NCBI GenBank assembly: GCA_963717195.1
Contig: CAVQVR010000013.1
Coordinates: forward strand, 248,001-312,000
From: JACDAE01 sp963717195
GTDB lineage: Bacteria; Chloroflexota; Ktedonobacteria; Ktedonobacterales; Ktedonobacteraceae
Length of the DNA: 64,000 nucleotides
Direction of reading: 5' to 3'
Position numbers and translations under genes: made by a program. Below the pieces are notes generated by a model that saw only the letters and a list, made by a program, of their open reading frames with translations, had not been told where the DNA came from and searched no databases. Within the stretch, counting starts at the first letter, position 1; the number at the start of each line of letters is the position of its first letter. Of the stretch, positions 17,203-26,323 are shown piece after piece.

Positions 17203-17475
17203 ATGACCGATAGAAAAATGATTGGTGTCGGCTTTCTGTTGTTGTTTCTCGGACTTAGTTTGCTCGGTATTCTTGCCATTCCCAATGCTTCGCTTAACTT
17301 AGCAAGCATCTTTACTGGCAACTATGTCCCTCAAGCAGAACAAGTATGGCCTTTTCTTAATCCTTCCGATCTCACAACTGCTCGAGTCGTTCAACAGGTA
17401 GGAGAAATTGTCGCGTTCATCTCATTGCTTGTAGGGTTAACTTTTGCTGGTACTGGATTGTTCCGTAGAGCCTGA
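17203..17475 (+). CDS. Small two-helix membrane protein, unknown function
   Basis: This 90-residue protein starts at the ATG at 17203, preceded by aaagga at 9 nt. An ATG 18 nt further upstream lacks a site. It has two hydrophobic helices, one near the N-terminus (MIGVGFLLLFLGLSLLGILAI) and one near the C-terminus (IVAFISLLVGLTFAGTGLF). The 35-residue loop between them carries few charges. I recognise no family. It is flanked by terminators on both sides, so it is probably a single-gene transcript. Confidence 0.6.
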   Translation: MTDRKMIGVGFLLLFLGLSLLGILAIPNASLNLASIFTGNYVPQAEQVWPFLNPSDLTTARVVQQVGEIVAFISLLVGLTFAGTGLFRRA

Positions 17476-17548
17476 ATCTAAATGCTACTTTCATTCGTTA
17501 CGCATATATGGCAATGTTGCTATTAATAAAAGCTTATAGCTGAGTAAT

Positions 17549-17602
17549 ACCAGAGATGCAGCAATTAAACAAGTTTGAAGATGTATATGCTGCATCTCTG
17601 GT
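17549..17602. terminator. Bidirectional terminator between convergent genes
   Basis: 15-bp perfect arms (17549-17563 accagagatgcagca with 17588-17602) enclose a 24-nt AT-rich loop. They are flanked by short A-rich and T-containing tails and by an outer aagctt/aaaagctt pair. The hairpin lies between the small membrane gene (plus) and the GH27 gene (minus). Confidence 0.75.
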
Positions 17603-17610
17603 AAAAAGCT

Positions 17611-18970
17611 TCAAGAGCGGGGAACCACTCTGAGCAAACGCGAGGCATGACTATTTAGGGTAACGCTAAAGCTGGTGGAAAAGGAACCGAGATTCTTGTG
17701 ACTCCAGAGGTCGTGGACCTTTGCAGCGCCACTGATGCCCAGATCGCTCCAGTTTGCTGTGACCGTTGCGGATGATGTGCCCAGGTTAAAGAGTGCAACG
17801 GTATAGCTTCCGTCACGGTTTTTGGTGTACCAGACTTGCTGATTGGTTGCTTGAGAGACAGGAACAGCCGCTTTGCCCTGTTGATCGACAGCGATGACTT
17901 CCCTGTTTGTGAGTAGAGAGAGGCCATAACTGGTCATGTGGGTGAGGTCATCGCCCGCATAGAGGGGAGCGGCCTCAATCGCCCAGAGTGTGACGTAGGT
18001 TTGTTTCTCATCATTGGTGAGGCCGTCCAGAGCGTTGCTGTCGGCCACGTTGAGCGAATCGAGGTCGTTCCATCCTCCGGATTGAGCAGAGTGGTGCCCA
18101 CTGAGGGACATAGGAAAACCTGGTAGCGACGGTGTCCCAATCGACCAGTTGTGTTGTGGTAGGACAACTAGAGTAGCATTGGACATCGCCATCGATGCGC
18201 CATGCATTGGAGTACTGACGCCAGAAACTGATATTGTTGATGTCCAGCCAATTCGAGAGGTCGAAGAGAATAGGACGCCCACTCTGGCGCAGCGCATCCG
18301 ACCATGCCTGTACGTCCTGTTGATTCCAGTCGCCGACGGCATCGATCTTGAGGAAATCAACGCCCCAGGAGGCGAACAGGTCAGCCCAGGAATTGAGGAA
18401 GGCTTGCGCTCCTGGTTTAGAATAATCGATATAGTACATCACGTTGCCAAAGCCGCCCCAGTTGTTCTGGTATTTGCTGGTATTGGCAATGTCTTGAGCG
18501 TGATAGGGTGTCCCCTCGATAGGAGTATTCTGGTTGACAGCTGCTACCGGAATACCCGAGGTCACGTAGATACCGAATTTGAGCCCGCGCTTATGGACAT
18601 AACTGGCAACAGCGGCGATACCATTGGGAAATTGTGCGGGATTGGTAACCCAGCGGCCATACTGATCCACGGTAGTGCCGGGGTTAAGATAGTAGTGATC
18701 GTCCAGCAGGACATAGTTATACCCAAAGGATTTTAATTTGCTTGCCTCGACGTTGGCCTGAGCCTCAATGTTGGTCTCTGTGGGATAGCCACCGTCGAAG
18801 CTATAGGTGCTCCATCCCATGAATGGAGTTTTTGCGACGCCATTAGCTTCGGCGTGTGCTACAGGTGCTGTTCTGCCACTATTGGTGCCCCAGAGGGTCG
18901 TTGCTGCTATTATGGCAACGAGCAAAATAATCAGGTGGCTTCTCAATAACGTTCTTTGCTTTCCTCGCAT
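17611..18970 (-). pseudogene. Secreted GH27 alpha-galactosidase/beta-L-arabinopyranosidase-like enzyme, frameshifted
   Basis: The reading starts at the ATG at 18970 (aaggag 9 nt upstream) with a signal peptide to about residue 42. GH27 hallmarks follow: TPFMGWSTYSFDGG, YNYVLLDDHYY and the nucleophile in VDFLKIDAVGDW. The DGDVQ region is consistent with the acid/base segment. The frame breaks near 18090-18096, within QWAP. The other frame carries the expected continuation HSAQSGGWNDLDSL and then the C-terminal beta domain to 17611. A missing CA pair (giving WAPHSAQSGGW) or one extra base explains it. Restored, it would be about 450 residues and would release terminal galactose or arabinopyranose from plant polysaccharide. 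Unrepaired, the product lacks the beta sandwich and part of the barrel. Confidence 0.85.
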
Positions 18971-19229
18971 ATGTTTTCACTCCTTGAAATAATACGAACG
19001 CATTCTTTTGCCTGGCTAGATGGTTGGTTTGCAAGGGAAACGAGCCCGGTAAAGCGAGCGGGCAATAGATGGAGAGGGATGGGAGAGAAGTAGCTCCATC
19101 ATGAATACAATCCTCCTGTGAGCAAGGAATGCTCACGCACTAGAACGTGATTCTAGATCACATGAGTCGTGAGAAACAATCATGCAGGGATTGGATTACA
19201 AAAATAACCTTTCCCGGCAGTATTCTTCG

Positions 19230-19269
19230 TCAATGAAATTTCATAATGAATATGTGATAATTTCATTGA
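19230..19269. promoter_or_regulatory. Candidate operator: 11-bp inverted repeat
   Basis: tcaatgaaatt (19230-19240) is repeated inverted at 19259-19269, with an 18-nt spacer that is itself AT-rich. It lies about 260 bp upstream of the GH27-like start. LacI- and ROK-type sugar regulators bind such symmetric sites, but the long spacer would need two half-sites on separate helical turns. No regulator gene is adjacent. Confidence 0.4.
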
Positions 19270-19683
19270 TGCGACTTCATTGGGACTATATCATTTTGGG
19301 CATAATATTGTCAATGGCCATAGCGGTGAGAAGAAAATGGAGATGAAGAGAATAAGAATATCCGCTAGAAGAGGATATGTGGAGTAATTGTCTGCTTGTT
19401 TTGAGAGGAAATAAGGTGCATAGATGATGAAATAATAAAATATTCAATGAATATTTTTGCGAGTATAAGTATGGCATGGAATAATAGAGCCTGTCTGGGT
19501 GTTTAATTTTTGGGCTGCTGGAAAATCGCGTCGTACAGATGTAGCTGGAGTAAGGAATGGTAGGGGTGTATAGCTATTTCTACACATACATAGAAAGAGG
19601 TCATGGACAAAGGTCACAAGAAAAAAACTTTTGCGAAAACCTGTTACTCTGAAGCGGTCTATTGCGTTCTTTTCTGATATAAG

Positions 19684-19746
19684 GCTCCTCTAAAGATATT
19701 CTTATGAGGAGCTAAGATTTTTCTCAGGTTTTTCTCAGGTTTTTCT
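19684..19746 (+). promoter_or_regulatory. Leader hairpin and 11-bp tandem repeats before the GH15 gene
   Basis: gctcctc (19684-19690) pairs with gaggagc (19706-19712), and a run of T follows. Then tttttctcagg occurs twice in tandem (19718-19728, 19729-19739), with a partial third copy to 19746. The hairpin plus T-run resembles a terminator or attenuator in the 5' leader. The repeats end 39 bp before the start codon. Whether the promoter is upstream or downstream of the hairpin cannot be told. Confidence 0.45.
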
Positions 19747-19784
19747 AAAAGCAGTCAAAGAATAGTTCTAAAGAGAGAAGTGTT

Positions 19785-21785
19785 GTGTCAATGGTTGGGA
19801 AGAACGAAATCAATCGCACTTATATGCCGATTAATTCGTACGGAGTCATCGGTGATTGTCATTCAGCGGTGTTGATATCACCGGATGGGGCGGTAGACTG
19901 GGGATGTCTACCGGACTTTGATAGCCCGGCCATCTTCTGCCGTTTGCTCGATGCTGAGCATGGAGGGTATTTCCAGATCGCGCCCACTGAAGGAACAATT
20001 CCAGGTTCGCAGCGCTATTTACGTGGAAGCAATGTGTTGCAAACGCGTTATGCCAGTACTGCAGGCGAGATTGTACTTACCGATTTTATGCCGGTTGAGA
20101 CGTTGCGTGCGTGGCCCTACCAGGGGATGAATAATAATACCTGGGCGGCTCGTGAGGATGGCTCCTGTCATAGCCTGGTGCGTATTGTAGAGTGTACTCA
20201 TGGCGAGATGGCCGTGACGATGAAGCTGCGTGCCACTCCGGACTATGCCGCTTCACCATGCCAGGTCGTATTGGCTCCAGACAACAAAGGAGCGCTTGTG
20301 ACCAGTGAGCGGCAGCATGTCGGGCTGGCTATTGTAGGAAGTGACCTCTTATCTCTGCCATTTTCAGTAGAGGTGGCCGAGGAAGCTGATGGTTGGCATC
20401 CAACAATCGTTGCACAGGTGACGTTGCGCGAGGGAGAGTGCTTGACGTTTGCTCTTGGCGTGGGGCGTACTGCGCAGGCTGCACAGCGGCTGGTGGAGAC
20501 CGAATTGCATCAGCGGAACTTTGACGCTGAACTGGCACATACGTTGCATCGTTGGCGTACATGGCTAGCTGGTTGTACCTATCACGGACCCTATGAAGAG
20601 TGGGTGCAAAGAAGTGTATTGGCTCTCAAGATGATGACTTATGCGCCGACGGGAGCGGTTGTTGCCGCGCCGACTACTTCTTTACCGGAGGAATTGGGAG
20701 GGGTACGGAACTGGGATTACCGTTTTACCTGGTTGCGAGACGCATCCTTTACGCTCTATGCGCTCAACATGGTTGGTTTTACCGATGAATCGCGAGCCTT
20801 TACGCACTGGCTACGTCGCCTTTCGATTGCGGACGGTGCGGATATGCAGATTATGTATGGCATTCGCGGTGAACGTGACCTGACCGAGCAAGAGTTGCCT
20901 CATCTGAGTGGATATTGCGATTCGCGCCCAGTGCGTATCGGCAACGGGGCTGCCAGCCAGAAGCAACTGGACGTTTTTGGGGAGGTGCTTGACTGCATCC
21001 ATCTTTATCAGCATCAAGATAGTTTGGAGCGCTACGGGGAGAAGCTGGAAGGTCCGTTGTGGGATATGATGCGCACCATTGTCAATCACGTGTGCGATCA
21101 CTGGCACGAGACCGACAATGGTATCTGGGAAGTGCGGAGTGAGCCACGGCACTTTGTCTATTCTAAGATTATGTGCTGGGTTGCGCTTGATCGAGGCATC
21201 AAGGTAGCCGAACAGAATCATCTGGAAGCAGAGCTTGAGCGTTGGCATATGATACGAGACGAAATCCGTGCCGATATTCTGACCCACGGTTATAACTCAG
21301 CTATTGGTGCGTTTACACAATCCTATGGTGATAATACGTTAGATGCATCCAACCTGGTATTGCCGCTGGTTGGTTTTATTCCGGCGGATGATCCACGTAT
21401 GCGCTCGACGGTTGATCGTATCATGGAGAAGTTGACGGATGAGCATGGCTTTGTCTATCGATATGTCTCTGATGATGGTCTGTCGGGTTCAGAAGGGACT
21501 TTTGGTCTTTGTACGTTCTGGCTGGTGGATAACCTGGCGCTGCAGGGCCGTATTGCGGAGGCGCGTTCGCTTTTTGAGCGCTTGCTGACGTATGCTGGTC
21601 GTCTGGGCCTATTCTCCGAGGAGATCGATTCGCGCAATAACGTTGCACTTGGGAATTATCCGCAGGCATTTACGCATATTGCACTTATCAATAGCGCGAC
21701 AAATCTACGCAAAGCCGAAATACGCAACAATTCCGAGCATCATACCGATCCGGTGGTGGCGGCGATCCATTTACAGAAGCTTTGA
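19785..21785 (+). CDS. Glycoside hydrolase family 15 enzyme (glucoamylase/trehalase type)
   Basis: A protein of about 666 residues. The start is GTG 19785 or ATG 19791, with gagaag upstream of both. The N-terminal beta-sandwich domain (YGVIGDCHSAVLISPDGAVDWGCLPDFDSP) is the typical opening of bacterial GH15 enzymes. The (alpha/alpha)6 barrel carries RNWDYRFTWLRDASFTLYAL, the first catalytic region, and EEIDSRNNVALGNYPQAFTH near the end, with the second carboxylate region. There is no signal peptide, so it acts in the cytoplasm. Members cleave alpha-1,4-glucans from the non-reducing end, or trehalose in some actinobacterial and archaeal enzymes; the sequence alone does not decide the substrate. 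Confidence 0.92.
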   Translation: MSMVGKNEINRTYMPINSYGVIGDCHSAVLISPDGAVDWGCLPDFDSPAIFCRLLDAEHGGYFQIAPTEGTIPGSQRYLRGSNVLQTRYASTAGEIVLTDFMPVETLRAWPYQGMNNNTWAAREDGSCHSLVRIVECTHGEMAVTMKLRATPDYAASPCQVVLAPDNKGALVTSERQHVGLAIVGSDLLSLPFSVEVAEEADGWHPTIVAQVTLREGECLTFALGVGRTAQAAQRLVETELHQRNFDAELAHTLHRWRTWLAGCTYHGPYEEWVQRSVLALKMMTYAPTGAVVAAPTTSLPEELGGVRNWDYRFTWLRDASFTLYALNMVGFTDESRAFTHWLRRLSIADGADMQIMYGIRGERDLTEQELPHLSGYCDSRPVRIGNGAASQKQLDVFGEVLDCIHLYQHQDSLERYGEKLEGPLWDMMRTIVNHVCDHWHETDNGIWEVRSEPRHFVYSKIMCWVALDRGIKVAEQNHLEAELERWHMIRDEIRADILTHGYNSAIGAFTQSYGDNTLDASNLVLPLVGFIPADDPRMRSTVDRIMEKLTDEHGFVYRYVSDDGLSGSEGTFGLCTFWLVDNLALQGRIAEARSLFERLLTYAGRLGLFSEEIDSRNNVALGNYPQAFTHIALINSATNLRKAEIRNNSEHHTDPVVAAIHLQKL

Positions 21786-21803
21786 TGGTTGAAAACAAGA
21801 GAG

Positions 21804-21842
21804 AACCCGGTTGTCGATGTATTGCTAATCGGCGACCGGGTT
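21804..21842. terminator. Terminator after the GH15 gene
   Basis: aacccggt (21804-21811) pairs with accgggtt (21835-21842), with further partial pairing inside. It starts 19 bp after the GH15 stop and is followed by gtttgttatgttg, a weak T-tract. Confidence 0.65.
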
Positions 21843-22064
21843 GTTTGTTATGTTGTGTTCTTCGGGTAGATGATAATACACTATTCTGGGGCTGAGGAAA
21901 GCAGGTATAAATTCCAACATTCTGAGGCTCACCCGTACTTTGCGTGAAAATTCTGCGCTTGTGGATGTACTCTGAGATTGGCTCTTCCGTAGCCTCTCCG
22001 CTGTAAAAAATGATAGAATGAAGAAAAATATCCTTTTCCTCAGAAATGTTGAAGGAGCATATAC

Positions 22065-22337
22065 ATGCAATATAACATGACCCCTGACGACGTTTACGCT
22101 ACTCCAATTGAAGAGATGGATCTCAGAGTCCGAACGTATAATTGCTTGAAGCGGAGCGGGATTAACAAAGTAGGTCAACTCCTCTCCAGGCGGAGAAAGG
22201 AAATCTTTTCAATTCGCAACCTGACTCCTGAGGACTACGAGGAAATTCGAGCGCGATTAATCGCCCGTGGGTTCATGTCTCCCATACATCCTCTCGGACC
22301 ATTTGCGGAAGAAGACGAAGAGCGTGGGGCTGAATGA
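22065..22337 (+). CDS. Stand-alone RNA polymerase alpha C-terminal-domain-like protein
   Basis: This 90-residue protein starts at an ATG with gaaggag 7 nt upstream. Residues about 10-70 match the alphaCTD fold: TPIEEMDLRVRTYNCLKRSG, then INKVGQLLSR and LTPEDYEEIRARLIARG. These are the helix-hairpin-helix segments that in RpoA bind UP-element DNA, and the conserved LSVRxxNCLKxxxI pattern is readable. There is no N-terminal assembly domain and no other RNA polymerase gene nearby, so this is not rpoA. It may bind AT-rich DNA, or compete with or stand in for the real alphaCTD. The acidic tail (EEDEERGAE) is unusual. It lies 44 bp before a Rieske oxygenase on the same strand. Confidence 0.82.
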   Translation: MQYNMTPDDVYATPIEEMDLRVRTYNCLKRSGINKVGQLLSRRRKEIFSIRNLTPEDYEEIRARLIARGFMSPIHPLGPFAEEDEERGAE

Positions 22338-22381
22338 TATGTTATGGAACTACCTGATCTCATGCAATAGAAGGTACCTCC

Positions 22382-23347
22382 ATGTTAAATGATCCTGTGC
22401 TCATCAATGATTGGCATGTAGTGGCATATGCGCCTGACCTGAAAGAAGGCAAACCCATGGCGGTGCGCCTGCTGGAAGAGGATATCGTACTCTGGCGCGT
22501 TGGGGAGAAGATACTGGCATGGCGTGATCTCTGTATTCATCGCGGCACAAAGCTTTCTCTGGGCAAGATAGAGAATGATACCCTTATCTGTCCATACCAT
22601 GGTTGGACGTATGATCAGGAGGGGCGCTGTATCCGTTTTCCATCGCACCCGAATCAGACACCACCCGAGAAAGCGCGAGCCAGGGTTTATCCGGCACGGG
22701 AGAAATACAACTGGATCTGGGTTACGCCGGGCAATCCTGCGTTTGACATTCCCACCTTTCCCCATTGGGATGATCCCTCTTTCCATAAGATACACTGTGG
22801 TCCCTATAGTTATAAAGCCAGTGGACCACGAGCGGTAGAAAACTTTCTTGACGTAACGCATTTTCCCTTTGTGCATGGGGGGTATCTGGGCGATCCGGCG
22901 TATCCAGAGGTGAATGATTACGAGGTTGAGGTAGATGCTGATGGGGTAACGGCGAAAGATATTTCTGTGTGGCAGCCTGATCCTGATGGGACGGGGCAGG
23001 GGGCACGGGTGACGTATACGTATAAAGTGGTGCGGCCACTTTCGGCTTATTTTGTTAAATCGTCGGTTGGTCCAAGGTTTGCTATGTATTTTACGGTAAC
23101 GCCAGTTGCGCAGGATCATTCTATTGCCTGGACGTATGTTGCGATGGATTATGGTGATCGTGCGGATGAGGAGATACGGCAATTTGAGGATATGATTACG
23201 TTGCAGGATGTGCCGATAGTGGAGTCGCAGCGTCCGGAGCTTTTGCCACTTGATTTACAGGCCGAGCTGCATTTGCGTTCGGATCGGACAGCGGTGGCGT
23301 ATCGGAAGTGGTTGCGCCAGTTGGGGTTGAGTTTTGGGACAGCGTAG
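22382..23347 (+). CDS. Rieske non-heme iron oxygenase (alpha subunit)
   Basis: This 321-residue protein is preceded by gaagg. The Rieske cluster ligands are C51-x-H53 and C70-x2-H73 (CIHRG, CPYHGWTYD). The mononuclear iron site is in ENFLDVTHFPFVH, with His160 and His165. The length and the C-terminal alpha/beta layout match the VanA/pheophorbide-a-oxygenase-like branch of ring-hydroxylating and demethylating oxygenases. These act in the cytoplasm with a separate reductase, and no reductase gene is adjacent. The substrate could be an aromatic methyl ether, a sterol-like ring or a porphyrin derivative. It may be co-transcribed with the alphaCTD-like gene upstream. Confidence 0.9.
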   Translation: MLNDPVLINDWHVVAYAPDLKEGKPMAVRLLEEDIVLWRVGEKILAWRDLCIHRGTKLSLGKIENDTLICPYHGWTYDQEGRCIRFPSHPNQTPPEKARARVYPAREKYNWIWVTPGNPAFDIPTFPHWDDPSFHKIHCGPYSYKASGPRAVENFLDVTHFPFVHGGYLGDPAYPEVNDYEVEVDADGVTAKDISVWQPDPDGTGQGARVTYTYKVVRPLSAYFVKSSVGPRFAMYFTVTPVAQDHSIAWTYVAMDYGDRADEEIRQFEDMITLQDVPIVESQRPELLPLDLQAELHLRSDRTAVAYRKWLRQLGLSFGTA

Positions 23348-23351
23348 ATAA

Positions 23352-23945
23352 TCATTCATATCTCATTTTCGCTTCCAATCCTGCTTTGACCTGTGGCCAT
23401 TCGCTCTCAATAATGCTATAGTAGACTGAATGGCGATAGGAACCATCGGGCATAATCATATGATTACGTAACGTGCCCTCTTTGATAGCGCCCAGGCGTT
23501 CGATGGCGTGTTGCGATTTGAAGTTCAGGTGATGAGTTTTTAGTTGCACGCGGATTGCGCCACAATGCTCAAAGGCATGGCGAAGGAGCAGGTATTTGCA
23601 TTCGGTATTGATGCCGGTGCGTTGAACTGAGGGAGCGAGCCAGGTCCAGCCAATCTCCAGCGCACGGTCATGCAGCCTGAGATCCATATAGCGTGTCGAG
23701 CCAACGGCGCAATTTTGAGCGAGATCAATGATAGCGAAAGGAAGCGATACCCCATTTTCCTGATCTTGCATCACCGTAGTGATTACTTGCTCCATTTCGG
23801 CCAATGAACGAATGGGTGGTATCGACATATAGGTCCAGATAGCCGGGTCTTGAGCAGCTTGATAGAGATCAGTAGAATGCTTCAATTGCAATGGTTCCAG
23901 GCGTACAAGGCTTCCGGTGAGTGTGACTGGTTCTATTTTTAACAT
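23352..23945 (-). CDS. GNAT N-acetyltransferase (RimJ/RimL-like)
   Basis: This 197-residue protein starts at an ATG with aaagga 7 nt upstream. The fold is read from LVRLEPLQLKHSTDLY at the N-terminus, IGWTWLAPSVQRTGINTECKYLLLRHAFE (strand 4 and the acetyl-CoA region) and RVQLKTHHLNFKSQHAIERLGAIKEG (motif B). The last of these is typical of the RimJ branch, which acetylates protein N-termini or small molecules such as antibiotics. It is cytoplasmic. It ends 5 bp from the Rieske gene stop, so the two genes converge with no room for a terminator. Confidence 0.88.
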   Translation of the reverse strand: MLKIEPVTLTGSLVRLEPLQLKHSTDLYQAAQDPAIWTYMSIPPIRSLAEMEQVITTVMQDQENGVSLPFAIIDLAQNCAVGSTRYMDLRLHDRALEIGWTWLAPSVQRTGINTECKYLLLRHAFEHCGAIRVQLKTHHLNFKSQHAIERLGAIKEGTLRNHMIMPDGSYRHSVYYSIIESEWPQVKAGLEAKMRYE

Positions 23946-24135
23946 TCTGTTATCCTTTCCACGAAGGAATATATACTGTAGTATAGCGTACAGAGTTCAT
24001 CGCCGGGTGGCAAGAGCCAATCCTGGTAGAATGGAGCAGACCAAAGGGAAAACATTGGTGAAAATACACTTTGTCAGGTGTATAATGAAAGAGGTCAGGT
24101 ATCCGTCATATTGTAGGTAAAGGTTCATACTATTG

Positions 24136-25059
24136 ATGAAAAGACAAGTGCTTTACAAATTTGTTCTACTTATTACAATTGCTGTAGTGGTAGCTATTGT
24201 TGCCAGTATCGTTATCTTTCCAGCAACCTCTCAGGTATCAAAACGATCATCTATACAGGCAGTGGCAAAGAACGCACCTCTTTCCGTCCCAAATTATGGC
24301 TACAGCAGGCAAATATTCACCAATGCTCAGGGGCAAACCCTTGTTTATTATCTTTATGTTCCGAAGAACTATAATCCCCAACAGAAATATCCGATGGTAT
24401 TGCTGCTTCATGGGGATGGAGAGAAAATTAACCCCAAAAAGACGCAGGCTCAAAATGAGATAGTATTGCTCAGACAATTGTATGTGCGTGTCTGGACATC
24501 GGGCTACACTGCTGCCAGTAATCCTGAGATTCAGCAACACTGGCCCAGTTTTATTGTTGTTCCCCAGATCCCCGCTTCTCAGAAATGGATTAATGGAGCT
24601 GTTCATAAGGGATATGACATTCAAACAAAGCAACCGAGTACAGTGCTTCTTTCGACTATGCAACTGCTGGATTCATTGCAGTACAAATATCCTGACATTG
24701 ATGAAAGCCGTCGCTATATCACCGGAATTTCGTCAGGCGCTTATGGTGTGTGGGATGCTATTGAGCGCTGGCCCAACTATTTCGCTGCTGCTGCTCCCGT
24801 TGCTGGTGTGGGTAATCCATTGAAGGCGGCAGTATTAAAGCATCTCCCTATCTGGGCGTTTCATGGTTCCAGCGACCACGTCGTGGATGTGTCAGGTTCA
24901 CGTAACATGATCAGGGCAATCAGAGCGGCAGGTGGAAAGCCACGGTATAGCGAATTTCCCAAACTAGGGCATGGTACCTGGAGCGATGCTTATTCACTGC
25001 CTGGAGCACCGAAACCTGTTGCTGGCTTCTTTTCCTGGCTCTTCTCACAGAAAAAATAA
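24136..25059 (+). CDS. Exported alpha/beta-hydrolase (feruloyl/acetyl-xylan esterase or depolymerase type)
   Basis: This is a 307-308 residue protein starting at ATG 24136 or TTG 24133. An N-terminal hydrophobic segment (about 8-30) directs export or anchors the protein. The alpha/beta-hydrolase signatures are VLLLHGDGE (oxyanion region), nucleophile elbow GISSGAYG, HGSSDHVV (acid) and LGHGTW (His). The layout fits the LpqC/PHB-depolymerase-like esterase group, which often act on feruloyl or acetyl esters of plant polysaccharide. That would suit the arabinan-degrading enzymes in the window, though the substrate is inferred. It precedes an rRNA methyltransferase gene by 37 bp. Confidence 0.85.
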   Translation: MKRQVLYKFVLLITIAVVVAIVASIVIFPATSQVSKRSSIQAVAKNAPLSVPNYGYSRQIFTNAQGQTLVYYLYVPKNYNPQQKYPMVLLLHGDGEKINPKKTQAQNEIVLLRQLYVRVWTSGYTAASNPEIQQHWPSFIVVPQIPASQKWINGAVHKGYDIQTKQPSTVLLSTMQLLDSLQYKYPDIDESRRYITGISSGAYGVWDAIERWPNYFAAAAPVAGVGNPLKAAVLKHLPIWAFHGSSDHVVDVSGSRNMIRAIRAAGGKPRYSEFPKLGHGTWSDAYSLPGAPKPVAGFFSWLFSQKK

Positions 25060-25096
25060 GATCTCCGTCCATTAGGGAAAGTAAAGGAACCTGGGT

Positions 25097-26323
25097 ATGG
25101 AAACTTCTTCCGTTCATTATCCTTCGGCCAGTTTGAAGCCTCATCGAGATGAGAGTTTGTTGGGTGGGCATGCGTGGATTTTCTCCGGTGCGCTCCAACA
25201 AGCGCCGCGCTGGGTAGAACCTGGTGGAGTGCTTGATGTAAAGTCGGCGACCGGGCAGTTTGTGGCGCGTGGGTATTATAATCCACGTACTGATATCGCT
25301 ATTCGCATTTTGACGCGCAATCCCGAAGAAAAAATAGATGTTGCGTTTTTGCGCCAGCGGATACGCGCTGCTGTAGAATTGCGGCGCGTCTTTGATCCAG
25401 CCGTTACGAACGCGTATCGTTTGATTCATGCGGAGGGCGATGGATTGCCGGGCGTGGTGGTTGATCGCTTTGGGGATATTCTGGTGGTGCAGATTCAGAC
25501 GGCGGGTATGGAGCATTTGCGTTCCCAATTTATCGAAGCATTGCAGCAGGAGACACAGGCCAGTGGAATTCTGTTGCGCAATGATAGTCTGGCGCGTCGT
25601 CGCGAGGGTCTGGAGGTTGAGGTGCCTGTTGTTGTTGCGGGCGAGGTTCCTGCACAGGTGACGATGCGCGAGAATGGTGTTGAGTTTCAGGTTGATCCAT
25701 GGCAGGGGCAGAAAACGGGCTTCTTTGTGGATCAGCGCGATAAGCGTGAAGCGTTGCGCAAATATGCGGTGGGCAAGCGTGTTTTGAACTGCTTCAGCTA
25801 CACGGGTGGCTTTTCCGTCTATGCGGCATTGACGAGTCCCGAGACGCGTGTGACCAGCGTGGATGTTTCAGCTCCCGCGATAGATATGGCGCGTCAGCAC
25901 TTTGTGCTCAATGGATTGCAGCCTGAGCAGCATGAATTTATCACAGCTGACGTGTTTGATTATCTTGAAGAAGCGCAACGAAGCGGAGAATTATTCGATG
26001 TCGTGGTGCTTGATCCGCCAGCCTTTGCCAAAACGAAGGAGGCACGTACGCAGGCTCTCAAAGCTTATCGCCGCCTGAATACTCTGGGGATGCAGGTGCT
26101 ACGACCTGGTGGAATTTTGCTAACCTGCTCCTGTTCTGGCGTTATTGGCATGGATGATCTGCTGGGTGTGCTGTCTCAGAGTGCGCAACGCTGGCATCGC
26201 GCGGTGCAATTGCTAGAAACATACACGCATGGAGTCGATCATCCAACCAATCTAGCGATGCCGGAAACGGTGTATTTGAAGGCAGTTTTTTGTTGTGTGG
26301 CTCAAGGCCGTGTTTCAAACTGA
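25097..26323 (+). CDS. Class I SAM-dependent 23S rRNA cytosine methyltransferase (RlmI family)
   Basis: This 408-residue protein is preceded by aaagga. The N-terminal PUA-like domain is followed by an about 100-residue middle domain with YNPRTDIAIRILTR and IHAEGDGLPGVVVDR. The Rossmann methyltransferase carries VLNCFSYTGGFSVYAA (motif I), VVLDPPAFAKTK (motif IV) and CSCSG (catalytic cysteine region). Family members make m5C in 23S rRNA (position 1962 in E. coli). It is cytoplasmic. It overlaps the convergent histidine-phosphatase gene by 22 bp. No abnormalities. Confidence 0.92.
   Translation: METSSVHYPSASLKPHRDESLLGGHAWIFSGALQQAPRWVEPGGVLDVKSATGQFVARGYYNPRTDIAIRILTRNPEEKIDVAFLRQRIRAAVELRRVFDPAVTNAYRLIHAEGDGLPGVVVDRFGDILVVQIQTAGMEHLRSQFIEALQQETQASGILLRNDSLARRREGLEVEVPVVVAGEVPAQVTMRENGVEFQVDPWQGQKTGFFVDQRDKREALRKYAVGKRVLNCFSYTGGFSVYAALTSPETRVTSVDVSAPAIDMARQHFVLNGLQPEQHEFITADVFDYLEEAQRSGELFDVVVLDPPAFAKTKEARTQALKAYRRLNTLGMQVLRPGGILLTCSCSGVIGMDDLLGVLSQSAQRWHRAVQLLETYTHGVDHPTNLAMPETVYLKAVFCCVAQGRVSN

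Larger units (their letters stand above)
18971..19784. other. 814-bp divergent regulatory region
   Basis: No gene is present between the GH27-like gene (minus) and the GH15 gene (plus). It contains an inverted repeat at 19230-19269, a hairpin at 19684-19712 and an 11-bp tandem repeat at 19718-19746, described separately. A small symmetric site, ctagaa-5 nt-ttctag, lies near 19141-19157. The region is otherwise AT-rich with runs that could hold promoters for both genes. Confidence 0.55.

Noticed and set aside
22385..23182. 265-codon minus-strand frame antisense to the Rieske oxygenase
   Set aside because: Its strand carries no motifs, while the plus strand has complete Rieske and iron-site ligands.
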